DNA from: DASVVT01 sp036386415
GTDB taxonomy: Bacteria; Acidobacteriota; Blastocatellia; Pyrinomonadales; Pyrinomonadaceae
DNA length: 64,000 nucleotides
Direction: 5' to 3'
Assembly: GCA_036386415.1 (NCBI GenBank)
Contig: DASVVT010000067.1
Coordinates: 48,861 to 112,860, forward strand
Part shown: positions 15,343 to 23,383 of the stretch, piece after piece
Layout of the letters: each line of letters starts with the position of its first letter
How positions within the stretch are numbered: position 1 is the first letter of the stretch
Translations under genes and position numbers: made by a program
Notes under the pieces: model-generated
Databases searched by the model: none
What the model saw: only the letters and a program-made list of their open reading frames with translations
Told to the model about the DNA's origin: nothing

Positions 15343-16929
15343 ATGGCCGACCATAATGATCCCAACGCGGTCAACTCGATCTTCGCGGACATAGACGTGA
15401 GCGCCGCAGACCTTTACGACCTTTTCGGATACCCTTGCGACGACACGAGCGGCGGGGAACGGGTCGTCATCGCTCTGACCTTCGCGTCCATCCCGCAGGC
15501 GGGCGTCTTTGACACCGACATGCTCTACAGAATCCAGATGGTGGCCGAGTCCAGAGTCGTTCGCCCGGATGCGGAAGATCATAGCCTGAAAGCGTTGCTC
15601 AGGTATTTCGAGGCGCTCAAGGATAAGTACCTCGGCCCGCTCAGAGCATCGGAAATCCGCGTCACCGTCGATGAGGGCGGGCGCGCGCACCTGAAGTTTA
15701 TCAATTTTCCGGGCGGCAGCTTCTCAACGGTGGTCGAGACCAATCAGGCTCTGACCATCAAGACGCCCGACGGCCATGAGATCAAGACCTTTATCGGCGG
15801 TCGCGACGACGCTTTCTTCAACGACCTGACCGGATTCTTCCGCTCGATCAACTACGCGCCCCAGTTTTATCACGTCCCACACACGATGACGGCGGCGCGT
15901 GAGCTGAAGATTCCGAAGACGCTGCTTGAGCTGGAAGGCAACGACCTTTTCAATTTCGACCCCAACAACCCTGACTGGGGATATGAAGGGGTCGTCGGCA
16001 GAAACGGGTTCAAGAAGGAGTTGCCGCCGGGGCCTCTCGTCTGGCACGGCGACAAATACCGCAAGGACGAGAGCGGCAACTATCGTTTCGTCTACAGCGG
16101 ATTCGACTGTCAGAACGGCAAGAACGTCAACGCCATCATCCTCGAAATCCCGCTCGCCTACATCACGCGCACGCCCGACGAAGACCGTATCGTCAACACG
16201 TGGGGTGAAAGCTGGGTTCTCAAAGCCGCCGACAAGATCGAGACGATCCCGGATCACCCTTTCTGGCTGGAACACCCCTGGGCGCTGCTTGATTCGCTCA
16301 AGCTCGACGACGAGTTGAAGAAGTACAAGCTCGTCGATACGGACGGTCAGCCCTTCGCCGATGCTGGCTTGAGCGAGCGCGAGGATAACCGCCAACTCGG
16401 CGCTAACAACTTCTGGCTCGCGCCGCACTTCGTCAAGCGGCTGGCTCATCTCGGCTGGGGCTTCGGGCCTTCGATCAGCGCGCTCGGCCTTGCAACCTCC
16501 TTCGATCACGATGACTCGCCGGTCTCCGTACACAAGACCTACACGCTCGCGACCGCAGCCTTCCCGCGTGTCAGGAAAACTCTTTTCCAGAAGTTGAACA
16601 TGCCGGACGACTCCTGGAACAAAAACGGTCTCGACATCCCGCTTCGCCGCTCCTTTGAAATCTTCATCCCGAACGTCTGCGCCATCGACATGGACACGAC
16701 GGGGACGTGGCCTTTCGGACGACGGCTCGAAGATCAGGTCGCGACACGCTTCCTCTCGCTGTTCCTGGACATGGAGGCCGAGTTCAACGGCAAGAAGTAT
16801 CATCTGGACTTGTTGAACGACCAGGCGCTGTGGGAACAAGCGCCGATTGAACCGAAGACGCCGCCGAATCCGCTCAAGAATGACAAGGAGTTTCTAAAAG
16901 ACTTCCCATATCTGGCAGACCCCTGGTAG
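15343..16929 (+). CDS. DUF4331 family protein
   Basis: 528 residues without signal peptide or membrane segment. The N-terminal signature DHNDPNAVNSIFADIDVSAAD and the later FGRRLEDQVATRFLSLFLDME are typical of DUF4331, whose members are annotated as unknown and often carry the DHxDxP/PNxVN motif early. The family fold is thought to be beta-rich. The ATG follows GGGAGACAACCTC, an acceptable ribosome-binding site. The upstream promoter is well formed. The next gene, a TPR protein, is about 200 bases downstream beyond a family D repeat, so co-transcription is possible but not shown. Confidence 0.8.
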   Translation: MADHNDPNAVNSIFADIDVSAADLYDLFGYPCDDTSGGERVVIALTFASIPQAGVFDTDMLYRIQMVAESRVVRPDAEDHSLKALLRYFEALKDKYLGPLRASEIRVTVDEGGRAHLKFINFPGGSFSTVVETNQALTIKTPDGHEIKTFIGGRDDAFFNDLTGFFRSINYAPQFYHVPHTMTAARELKIPKTLLELEGNDLFNFDPNNPDWGYEGVVGRNGFKKELPPGPLVWHGDKYRKDESGNYRFVYSGFDCQNGKNVNAIILEIPLAYITRTPDEDRIVNTWGESWVLKAADKIETIPDHPFWLEHPWALLDSLKLDDELKKYKLVDTDGQPFADAGLSEREDNRQLGANNFWLAPHFVKRLAHLGWGFGPSISALGLATSFDHDDSPVSVHKTYTLATAAFPRVRKTLFQKLNMPDDSWNKNGLDIPLRRSFEIFIPNVCAIDMDTTGTWPFGRRLEDQVATRFLSLFLDMEAEFNGKKYHLDLLNDQALWEQAPIEPKTPPNPLKNDKEFLKDFPYLADPW

Positions 16930-17018
16930 ATGAAGTCTGGACAGTCCCTACGGGACAATTTCAAAACTGAACAAGCTTCAGCCTTGTCATATCGGATAGC
17001 AGAATAAGAGAAGGCGGG

Positions 17019-17098
17019 GGACGATCCACGAAGCAACACGAAACCACACGAAACAGCTTCTCTGTTCGTGTTATTTCGTGTAGCTTCGTGGATCGTCC
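17019..17098. repeat. Fold-back repeat, family D copy 2
   Basis: Arms GGACGATCCACGAAGCAACA and the complement ending CTTCGTGGATCGTCC, made of CACGAA units. A lone family C fragment (GTCCCTACGGGAC) lies just upstream at about 16945. Confidence 0.8.
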
Positions 17099-17131
17099 TC
17101 TTCCTCCCTTTTCATTGCAACTTGGTATTAG

Positions 17132-18310
17132 ATGAATAAACCAACTGATTTCGAGATCGAGCTGGAACGAATTGACAGAGACCTCGCGGAGCTTGAAGAG
17201 AGCGCCCTGTCCGTGCCATTCGATAGCCAGCAAGCGACGAAATTCGCTTACCGCCTCTACCAGCGCGCTTCGCTCACAGGAGATTTACGTGAGCTGGCGT
17301 TGGCGGAGAGGGCGATCAATCGTGCCATCCGTCGGGTGAGCAACGCAGCCGACCTCTATTTTCTGAAGGCCAGCCTTGATTTCAAGCTTCACAGGGTTGC
17401 CGATGCGAGGCGTCACCTGTCTATGGTCGAGGGGCTGCGCGAGAGCTTGCAGGGCAGGGCGCTCGAAGCAGACCTTGATTTTCAGGAAGGCAGATATAAG
17501 AAGGCCAGAAAGGAGTATGAAGACATCATCCGGGAGGAGCGCACCTGGGACAACCTCGCACGCCTCGCACACTTCGAGGCCAGGATGGGCGATCCGGCCT
17601 CTGCCGAGCGGTTGTATCTCGAAGCCGAAGACGAGATCACGGCCAAGGAGATGCGCTCCCTTGCCTGGGTCGAGCTGCAAAGAGGACTGCTGCACCTCAT
17701 GCACGGACGTTATGATGAAGCCTCAACCCATTACCAGCGTGCGGAGCGCGCGTACTCCGGCTACTGGCTCGTCGATGAACACGTCGCGGAGCTGTTGGGC
17801 GCTCAAGGGAAGTACGAGGAAGCGGTTGCGCTATATCAGAAAGTCGTCGCGCGCGTGCCCAAGCCGGAACTCCAACAGGCGCTCGGCGAGCTTTGCACTC
17901 TCATGGACGAGCCTGCGCAAGCCGAAAGGTGGTTCGAGAAAGCGCTTGCCGCTTACCTTGAGTCGGCAGCGCAGGGTGGGGTGCATTACTATCACCACCT
18001 CGTAGACTTCTACGCGGACGTGCGCCGGGATGGCCGGGAGGCCGTCAACTGGGCGCGCAAGGATGTCTCGCTTCGTGAGAACTTCTCGACCCAGGCGGCG
18101 CTGGCCTGGGCTTTGTATCGCGACGGCCAGCTCGATGAAGCGCTCGCCAGGATTAATCAAGCGCTCTCGTCCGGCGTTAAGGACGCACACATCTTCTCCC
18201 AGGCCGCCACAATCCACCGCGCTCTCGGAGCAAGCGACCAGGGCGACCGCTATCTTCAAATGGCCGCCGAGATCAACCCGCACCACCGCAACTTTCATGT
18301 TCATCATTGA
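17132..18310 (+). CDS. TPR repeat protein
   Basis: 392 residues, helical throughout, no signal peptide. TPR-like repeats are visible from about residue 75, e.g. DARRHLSMVEGLRESLQGRA, MHGRYDEASTHYQRAERAY, QGKYEEAVALYQKVVARVP and DGQLDEALARINQALSSG. TPR arrays mediate protein contacts. It lies between the DUF4331 gene and the chemoreceptor fusion gene, all in the same direction. The stop is 2 bases before a family A repeat. Confidence 0.85.
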   Translation: MNKPTDFEIELERIDRDLAELEESALSVPFDSQQATKFAYRLYQRASLTGDLRELALAERAINRAIRRVSNAADLYFLKASLDFKLHRVADARRHLSMVEGLRESLQGRALEADLDFQEGRYKKARKEYEDIIREERTWDNLARLAHFEARMGDPASAERLYLEAEDEITAKEMRSLAWVELQRGLLHLMHGRYDEASTHYQRAERAYSGYWLVDEHVAELLGAQGKYEEAVALYQKVVARVPKPELQQALGELCTLMDEPAQAERWFEKALAAYLESAAQGGVHYYHHLVDFYADVRRDGREAVNWARKDVSLRENFSTQAALAWALYRDGQLDEALARINQALSSGVKDAHIFSQAATIHRALGASDQGDRYLQMAAEINPHHRNFHVHH

Positions 18311-18311
18311 C

Positions 18312-18439
18312 CAGTAGACAGGAGACAGTAGTCAGAAGCCAGTAGACGCTCCGCGTAGCGTGTGCTGTTGGCGACACTTTGACGCGTTCGCTAGCGATTG
18401 TTTTTCTACTGGCTACTGACTACTGACTACTGTCTACTG
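18312..18439. repeat. Fold-back repeat, family A-ii copy 1
   Basis: The arms are CAGTAGACAGGAGACAGTAG... and ...CTACTGGCTACTGACTACTG. The core differs from A-i: ACGCTCCGCGTAGCGTGTGC, then GCTAGCGATTG. The same core appears inverted in the copy at 61817, so the core can be in either orientation. Confidence 0.8.
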
Positions 18440-18443
18440 TATT

Positions 18444-21400
18444 ATGTCCACGATGACAGACAAAAACCTGACGCAAACCACAGACGCGGCGGCGCATGCC
18501 GGGGGAGCGCAATCGGATGCCGCTACGATGCCGGGTAAACGACGCCGCGTACGCTCTAAAGGGGGGAAGGCAAGCAGCAGCAATGGCGCGTCGCGGGGCG
18601 CGGTCGAGCGCGTCGCTGCTTCCCTGGCGAGCGGCGATCTCGCGGCGGACTTAGACCTGGCGGCCAGCGCTAAAAGGATGAGCGCCGGTGACGGGCGCGC
18701 GCTCAGGGAGTTGACTGCTCTGGCGCGCAACATGCGCCGCACGGTCAGCCGCCTGCAACGCGCCGCCGATGCGGTCGAAGCGGTCGCGCAGCGCGTGCTC
18801 GAAGGCGGGCGCACGCTCGCGCTCTCCGTCAGCGATGAGGCCGCTTCGGTGGACGCCACCGTCAGCTCCATTGCGGAGATCAGCGCCTCCGCACGCGCCG
18901 TCGCCGAAGCCGTCAGCGCGCTCTCCAATCTGGCGCAGACGACTTCCACCTCGTCTCTTGAGATGGCCGCCTCCATCGACGAGGTCTCGGCCAACGCCGA
19001 CGCCCTCACAGCGTTCGTCGAAGAGACGGCTTCGTCCATAGAGGAGATGGCAGCCAGTGTGCGCAACGTCGCCGCTTCGACCGAATCGCTGGCTGCCGCC
19101 ACGGACGAGACGGAGCGTTCGATGCGCGCCATAGACGATTCGACGCAGCGCGTAGGTGTGGCCGTCAGCGAAACGGCAGTGCTCTCCGAAGAGGTGCAGC
19201 ACTCAGCCGAGCAGGGGTCAGGCATCGTCCTGGAGACGGCGGAATCCATGCGTGCCATCCGGCGCGGCATTGAACGCAACGCCGAGGTGATTACGGCGCT
19301 CGGCGCGCGTTCCGACCGCATCGGCGCAATCACGCGCGTAATCGACGAGATTGCTGATCGCACGAACCTGCTCGCCTTGAATGCGCGCATCCTCGCCGCG
19401 CAAGCCGGGCAGCAGGGACGCGGCTTCGCCGTCGTCGCCGAAGAGATCAAGGAGCTGTCGGAAAGGACTGCACACTCGACCGAAGAGATCGACGAGCTGA
19501 TTAAGGGCGTACGCGAATCCGTCGGCGCGGCCATCGAGCAGGTCGCAAGCAATCGCCAGCTTGCCGACGAAGGAACAGAACTGGCAGAGCGTGCCGCGCT
19601 CTCGCTCGACGAGATCAGTCGCAAGACGGGCATGGCGGCTTCGGCGATTCGCCAGATCGCCGAAGCCGCCGCCACACAGTCGCTCGAATCCCATCAGGTC
19701 ACGGAACTGATGGGACAGGTACGCCGCCGCGCGCAGGAGATCGAGCGCGCGACATCGGAACAGGCCGCGACCTCCAAGCAGATCGGCGAGCGTGCGTTGC
19801 ACATGGCCGAGCTGACCGAACAGGTCAGGCGCGCCATGCAGGAGCAGGCTGCCGCCTCCAAGCACATCGCGGGGGCGATGGAACAGTTGACGGAGGTCGT
19901 CGAGCAGATCGGGAGCGCCGTCGGCGAACAGCATCGCGGCACCGAAGAGGTCTTGCGCGCCATTGAGGTCATCCGCGATGCGGTCGTACGCAACCAGGCT
20001 TCGATTGTGCAGATCAACTACACGACGGGGCTCCTCGATCATGAGGCGGCCAGCTTGCGCGACTCCGTCAGCCACTTTCACCTGCCCAGCCCGAGGCGCG
20101 GCGGCCACCTCGTCTACGGCGTCTCCGACCACGTTCCGACGCTCGACGTGCTCGAATCCATCACGGTCGAGAGCACGAATCTGTTGAGCCAGATCACGGA
20201 AGGGCTGGTCGGCGCGGGCGAAGGCGCAGCGGTGCGCCCCGTGCTCGCGACCCACTGGGACATCTCTGCGGATGGACGCGTCTATACGTTCCACCTGCGC
20301 AACGGCGTGCGCTTTCATAACGGGCGCGTGATGGTCGCAGACGATGTCGTGTATTCGATTCGCCGGACGCTTCATGAATCAAGCTCCGGCGCGTGGGTCT
20401 TCATGAATCTGGTGGGGGCGCAGGAGTTCGCGCGCGGCGAGACGGAAGAGCTGCTGGGCGCGCGTCGGATTGACAATCTCACCATCGAGCTTGAGCTGAC
20501 CGAGCCGCTCGCCTTCTTCCTGCCGATGCTCTGCCTGAGCTTCGGGTCAATAGTTCCCGCCGAAGAGATCGAAGGCGACGAGGGCGCACGCTTCAAACAA
20601 CACCCGATAGGGACGGGGCCGTTCCGCCTCATCTCCTGCGACGCTCGCACGGGTCGCGTCGAGCTTGAGCGCTTCGACGGCTACTGGGAAGTTGAAAAGC
20701 CATACGTCGATCATGTGACTGCCGAGTACGACGAAGATGGCGAAGCGTTGTTCGAGCGTCTACGGGGCGGCGAGCTTGCTTTCCTGCGCGAAGATTCGGC
20801 GGCGCGCGCCGCGCGTCTGGCATCCGACCCGGACTGGCGCTCGTGCGTCATTCTCGCCACGCAACTGCACACCTCCTTTCTCGCCTTCGACGCCGAGCAG
20901 AAGCCTTTCGATGATCTACGCATGCGCCGCGCCGTCGCCCATGCGATAGACCGCGAGCGCCTCGTCGAAGAAGCTTATGGGGGCATGGCCGTGACGGCTG
21001 CCGGGCCGATCCCGCCGGGACTGATGGGCTACGACCCGGACTATCGCGGCCTCTCGTACGATCCAGAACTCGCGCGCCGCCTGATGAGCGAGGCCGGGTA
21101 CAGGCGCGGGTTGAAGCTTGAGCTGTGGCGCGCCGTCTCCGAGCAGTCGGCATCAGAGGCCGCCGGGACGATCATCTGCGAACAGCTCGGTGCGGTCGGC
21201 ATCGAGTGTGAGATTCGTGTGGCCGATACGGAGGAGCTGGTGCGTGCGGCGCGTGAGGGCCGGGCGCGTCTGGCCGAGCTGCGCTGGTATGCGGACTACG
21301 CCGACCCTGACAATTTCACTTACATGCTGTTCCACTCGGCCAACCGCCAGTCGCGCTGGCGCACGGCGCATGTTCCCGAGATCGAACAGCTCTCAGAGAA

Positions 21401-21605
21401 GGCGCGCACCATCGTCAACCGCGCCGAGCGCGCGCGCATCTACGCGCAGTTGCAACACCTGATCGCCGAGCACGCCCTGTGCGCTTTTCTGACGCATCGC
21501 CGCGCGGCAGTCATCCATCGCAGCGACGTGGAAGGCTTGCACGTCCATCTAGTCTCTCCCGCCGTGCGCCCGCAGGAGATTTGGTTGGCAGGGGAGAACG
21601 GCTGA
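18444..21605 (+). CDS. Soluble chemoreceptor signalling domain fused to a family-5 solute-binding domain
   Basis: 1053 residues. Residues 1-65 are low complexity with no signal peptide or membrane helix. Residues 80-540 form a long methyl-accepting-type coiled coil with the hairpin tip near 305-335 (IADRTNLLALNARILAAQAG, then GRGFAVVAEEIKEL). From about 548 an SBP_bac_5 (oligopeptide/nickel-binding) domain begins (GGHLVYGVSDHVPTLDVLES) and continues to the end (DPEYRGLSYDPELAR-like lobe). Against E. coli Tsr, the trimer/CheA-contact residues Phe373, Glu385 and Arg388 are replaced here by Asp, Leu and Gln. A cytoplasmic solute-binding domain recalls SgrR. It probably senses an internal ligand. 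No che genes are nearby. Confidence 0.85.
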   Translation: MSTMTDKNLTQTTDAAAHAGGAQSDAATMPGKRRRVRSKGGKASSSNGASRGAVERVAASLASGDLAADLDLAASAKRMSAGDGRALRELTALARNMRRTVSRLQRAADAVEAVAQRVLEGGRTLALSVSDEAASVDATVSSIAEISASARAVAEAVSALSNLAQTTSTSSLEMAASIDEVSANADALTAFVEETASSIEEMAASVRNVAASTESLAAATDETERSMRAIDDSTQRVGVAVSETAVLSEEVQHSAEQGSGIVLETAESMRAIRRGIERNAEVITALGARSDRIGAITRVIDEIADRTNLLALNARILAAQAGQQGRGFAVVAEEIKELSERTAHSTEEIDELIKGVRESVGAAIEQVASNRQLADEGTELAERAALSLDEISRKTGMAASAIRQIAEAAATQSLESHQVTELMGQVRRRAQEIERATSEQAATSKQIGERALHMAELTEQVRRAMQEQAAASKHIAGAMEQLTEVVEQIGSAVGEQHRGTEEVLRAIEVIRDAVVRNQASIVQINYTTGLLDHEAASLRDSVSHFHLPSPRRGGHLVYGVSDHVPTLDVLESITVESTNLLSQITEGLVGAGEGAAVRPVLATHWDISADGRVYTFHLRNGVRFHNGRVMVADDVVYSIRRTLHESSSGAWVFMNLVGAQEFARGETEELLGARRIDNLTIELELTEPLAFFLPMLCLSFGSIVPAEEIEGDEGARFKQHPIGTGPFRLISCDARTGRVELERFDGYWEVEKPYVDHVTAEYDEDGEALFERLRGGELAFLREDSAARAARLASDPDWRSCVILATQLHTSFLAFDAEQKPFDDLRMRRAVAHAIDRERLVEEAYGGMAVTAAGPIPPGLMGYDPDYRGLSYDPELARRLMSEAGYRRGLKLELWRAVSEQSASEAAGTIICEQLGAVGIECEIRVADTEELVRAAREGRARLAELRWYADYADPDNFTYMLFHSANRQSRWRTAHVPEIEQLSEKARTIVNRAERARIYAQLQHLIAEHALCAFLTHRRAAVIHRSDVEGLHVHLVSPAVRPQEIWLAGENG

Positions 21606-21653
21606 TACCCGGACAGATTTATCGGCTCATCGCTGAAATTGGACAGATTTATC

Positions 21654-21842
21654 GTCCCGTCAGGGACGACATGACAATAGCCCAGCGATTCATCGCTGGG
21701 TGCAGTCAGGTAGAAGAGATTCCAGTCCCGTAGGGACGGCTGAATGATGATGCTTCAGTCGTCCCTACGGGACTGGCATATAACTTTGATCGCCTCTCCC
21801 AGCGATGAATCGCTGGGCTATTGTCAGAAGTCCCTTCGGGAC
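21654..21842. repeat. Family C hairpin cluster, copy 2
   Basis: GTCCCGTCAGGGAC, AGCCCAGCGATTCATCGCTG (a hairpin), AGTCCCGTAGGGACGGCTGA, then the mirror half (CAGTCGTCCCTACGGGACTG, CAGCGATGAATCGCTGGGCT, GTCCCTTCGGGAC). It is a nested palindrome around TGATGATGCTTCA. A direct repeat GGACAGATTTATC flanks its left side at 21611 and 21641. Confidence 0.85.
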
Positions 21843-21850
21843 TATTAAAA

Positions 21851-22306
21851 CATCACGGCAAATAGCTCATATGCCGCGACAAAAAGAGCATTTGTTCCGG
21901 CAAACGAAGTATTTATCGCGACTAAAGGAGCTTCAGTCGCGGCCAGAGGAGCTTTAGTCACGATCAAAGTAGCTTTAGTCGCGACCAGAGGAGCTTTGGT
22001 CGCGATCGGAGGAGCTTTGGTCGCGACCAGAGGAGCTTTGGTCGCGACTAAAGTAGCTTTAATCGCGATAAGAGTAGCTTTAATCACGACCAAAGGAGCT
22101 TTAGTCGCGGCAAGAGGAGCTTTTGTCGCGACAAAAGGAGCATTTGCCTTGACCTGAGCAGCATTCGGGTAGACAAATGCTGCGTTTGTCTTCGCAAATG
22201 GAGCTGTAGTCAGGACAAACGCCCTATTTATCCTGGCAAATGCTCCGTTTACGGTAACAAACGCTCTGTTTGCCCTGACAAATGCTCCGTTTGCCAGGAG
22301 AGCGGA
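21851..22306. repeat. 21-bp tandem array of near-palindromic units
   Basis: About 21 degenerate copies of a 21-base unit. The best-conserved ones read AGCTTTGGTCGCGACCAGAGG; the CTTTGGTCGCGACCAGAG core is nearly its own reverse complement. Units near the right end drift to AAACGCTCTGTTTGCCCTGAC. As 21 is divisible by three, an ORF on the minus strand stays open through the array (heptads like KAPLVAT), but I regard it as non-coding. It lies between the chemoreceptor fusion and GNAT genes. Confidence 0.85.
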
Positions 22307-22337
22307 ACTCGAAACCCGAAACTCGAAACTCGAAACC

Positions 22338-23081
22338 ATGATCGAGGTGCGTGAGTGCAGGACGTTTGAAGAGTTGGACGCGTGCGTCGAGTTGCAGCGC
22401 GAGGCGTTCGGTTATTCGGACCTGGAGATCATACCTCGCCGCTACCTGTTACTCTCAAGGCGCGCGGGCGGGTGGACGCTAGGGGCATTCAATGCGGAGA
22501 GGCTCGTCGGGTTTGTTCATCATCTGGTCGCCGTGCGCGGCGCTCATGAGGTCATCGGCTACTCGCACATGATGGCGGTCGCACAGGCTTATCAGAACAG
22601 GGGCGTCGGCGCGCTGCTCAAATGGGCGCAGCGGGAGCGCGCCGTCAGTGAAGGCAGAAGCTACATCACCTGGACCTGGAACCCCATGCAGGCGCGCAAC
22701 GCCCATTTTAATCTCAACCGTCTAGGAGTCACCGCCTCCTCCTACGGCGCAAACTTCTATGGCACTGAAGGAAGCTTTCAGCAAAGCGATGAGCAGACGG
22801 GCATCGACAGTGATCGTCTCTTCACCGACTGGGATTTACACTCCCCAAGGGTCGTGGCGCTTGCCCTGGGCAACGCTGCGCCGTCACTTCCTGACCCCGC
22901 CGAGACCATAGAGATTCCGGCGGACTGGAGCGCTCTGCTCCGGCAGGATGCCTCAGCCGCACGGCGCGAGCAAGAGCGCGTGCGCGCCGAGTTCCAGAAA
23001 GCCTTCGCCGCCGGTCTCATCTGCGCAGGCTTCCGAAGAGACGCGGAGCACCCACACTACCTGCTTTACCGTACCACTTGA
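22338..23081 (+). CDS. GNAT-family N-acetyltransferase (COG3375-like)
   Basis: 247 residues. The acetyl-CoA-binding fold is visible in the N-terminal 130 residues: ECRTFEELDACVELQREAFG, GAFNAERLVGFVHHLV, and the pyrophosphate-loop region AVAQAYQNRGVGALLKWAQRERA (motif A, Q/RxxGxG/A). ITWTWNPMQARNAHFNLNRLGV is characteristic of the COG3375 group, whose substrate is unknown. The C-terminal third is helical. The ATG directly follows a short GAAACTCGAAACTC direct repeat (about 22305-22337), so no standard ribosome-binding site is visible. Confidence 0.85.
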   Translation: MIEVRECRTFEELDACVELQREAFGYSDLEIIPRRYLLLSRRAGGWTLGAFNAERLVGFVHHLVAVRGAHEVIGYSHMMAVAQAYQNRGVGALLKWAQRERAVSEGRSYITWTWNPMQARNAHFNLNRLGVTASSYGANFYGTEGSFQQSDEQTGIDSDRLFTDWDLHSPRVVALALGNAAPSLPDPAETIEIPADWSALLRQDASAARREQERVRAEFQKAFAAGLICAGFRRDAEHPHYLLYRTT

Positions 23082-23100
23082 TGCTCGAACAATTTTTTTC

Positions 23101-23287
23101 CGTCCCGTAGGGACGGCGCGAAAATAGCCCAGCGATTCATCGCTGGGAGCGATAGCCGAACCATTCGCAGTCCCGTAGGGACGGCTGAAGGGTCATATTT
23201 CAGCCGTCCCTACGGGACTGGAAAATTATCTTTCATCGTTTTCCCAGCGATGAATCGCTGGGCTATTGTCAGATGTCCCTCCGGGAC
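23101..23287. repeat. Family C hairpin cluster, copy 3
   Basis: Same order as the copy at 21654: CGTCCCGTAGGGACG, AGCCCAGCGATTCATCGCTG hairpin, AGTCCCGTAGGGACGGCTGA, central loop, then the complement ending AGCGATGAATCGCTGGGCTA and GTCCCTCCGGGAC. The two 20-base blocks are nearly identical between copies. Confidence 0.85.
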
Positions 23288-23383
23288 ATTTTGAAAATGC
23301 TCGGACATCAGCAGTTAATCGTGCGTCGATAAAAGCAGTTCTTTGACGATTTACGATTAACGCTTTACGATTGATGAATAGAT

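Noticed and set aside
21851..22306. CRISPR-like array
   Set aside because: Units are contiguous and degenerate with no unique spacers, and no cas genes are present.
21845..22339. 164-residue minus-strand ORF of KAPLVAT-like heptads
   Set aside because: It is open only because the 21-bp tandem units are a multiple of three. No ribosome-binding site or known domain, and the DNA units are near-palindromes.
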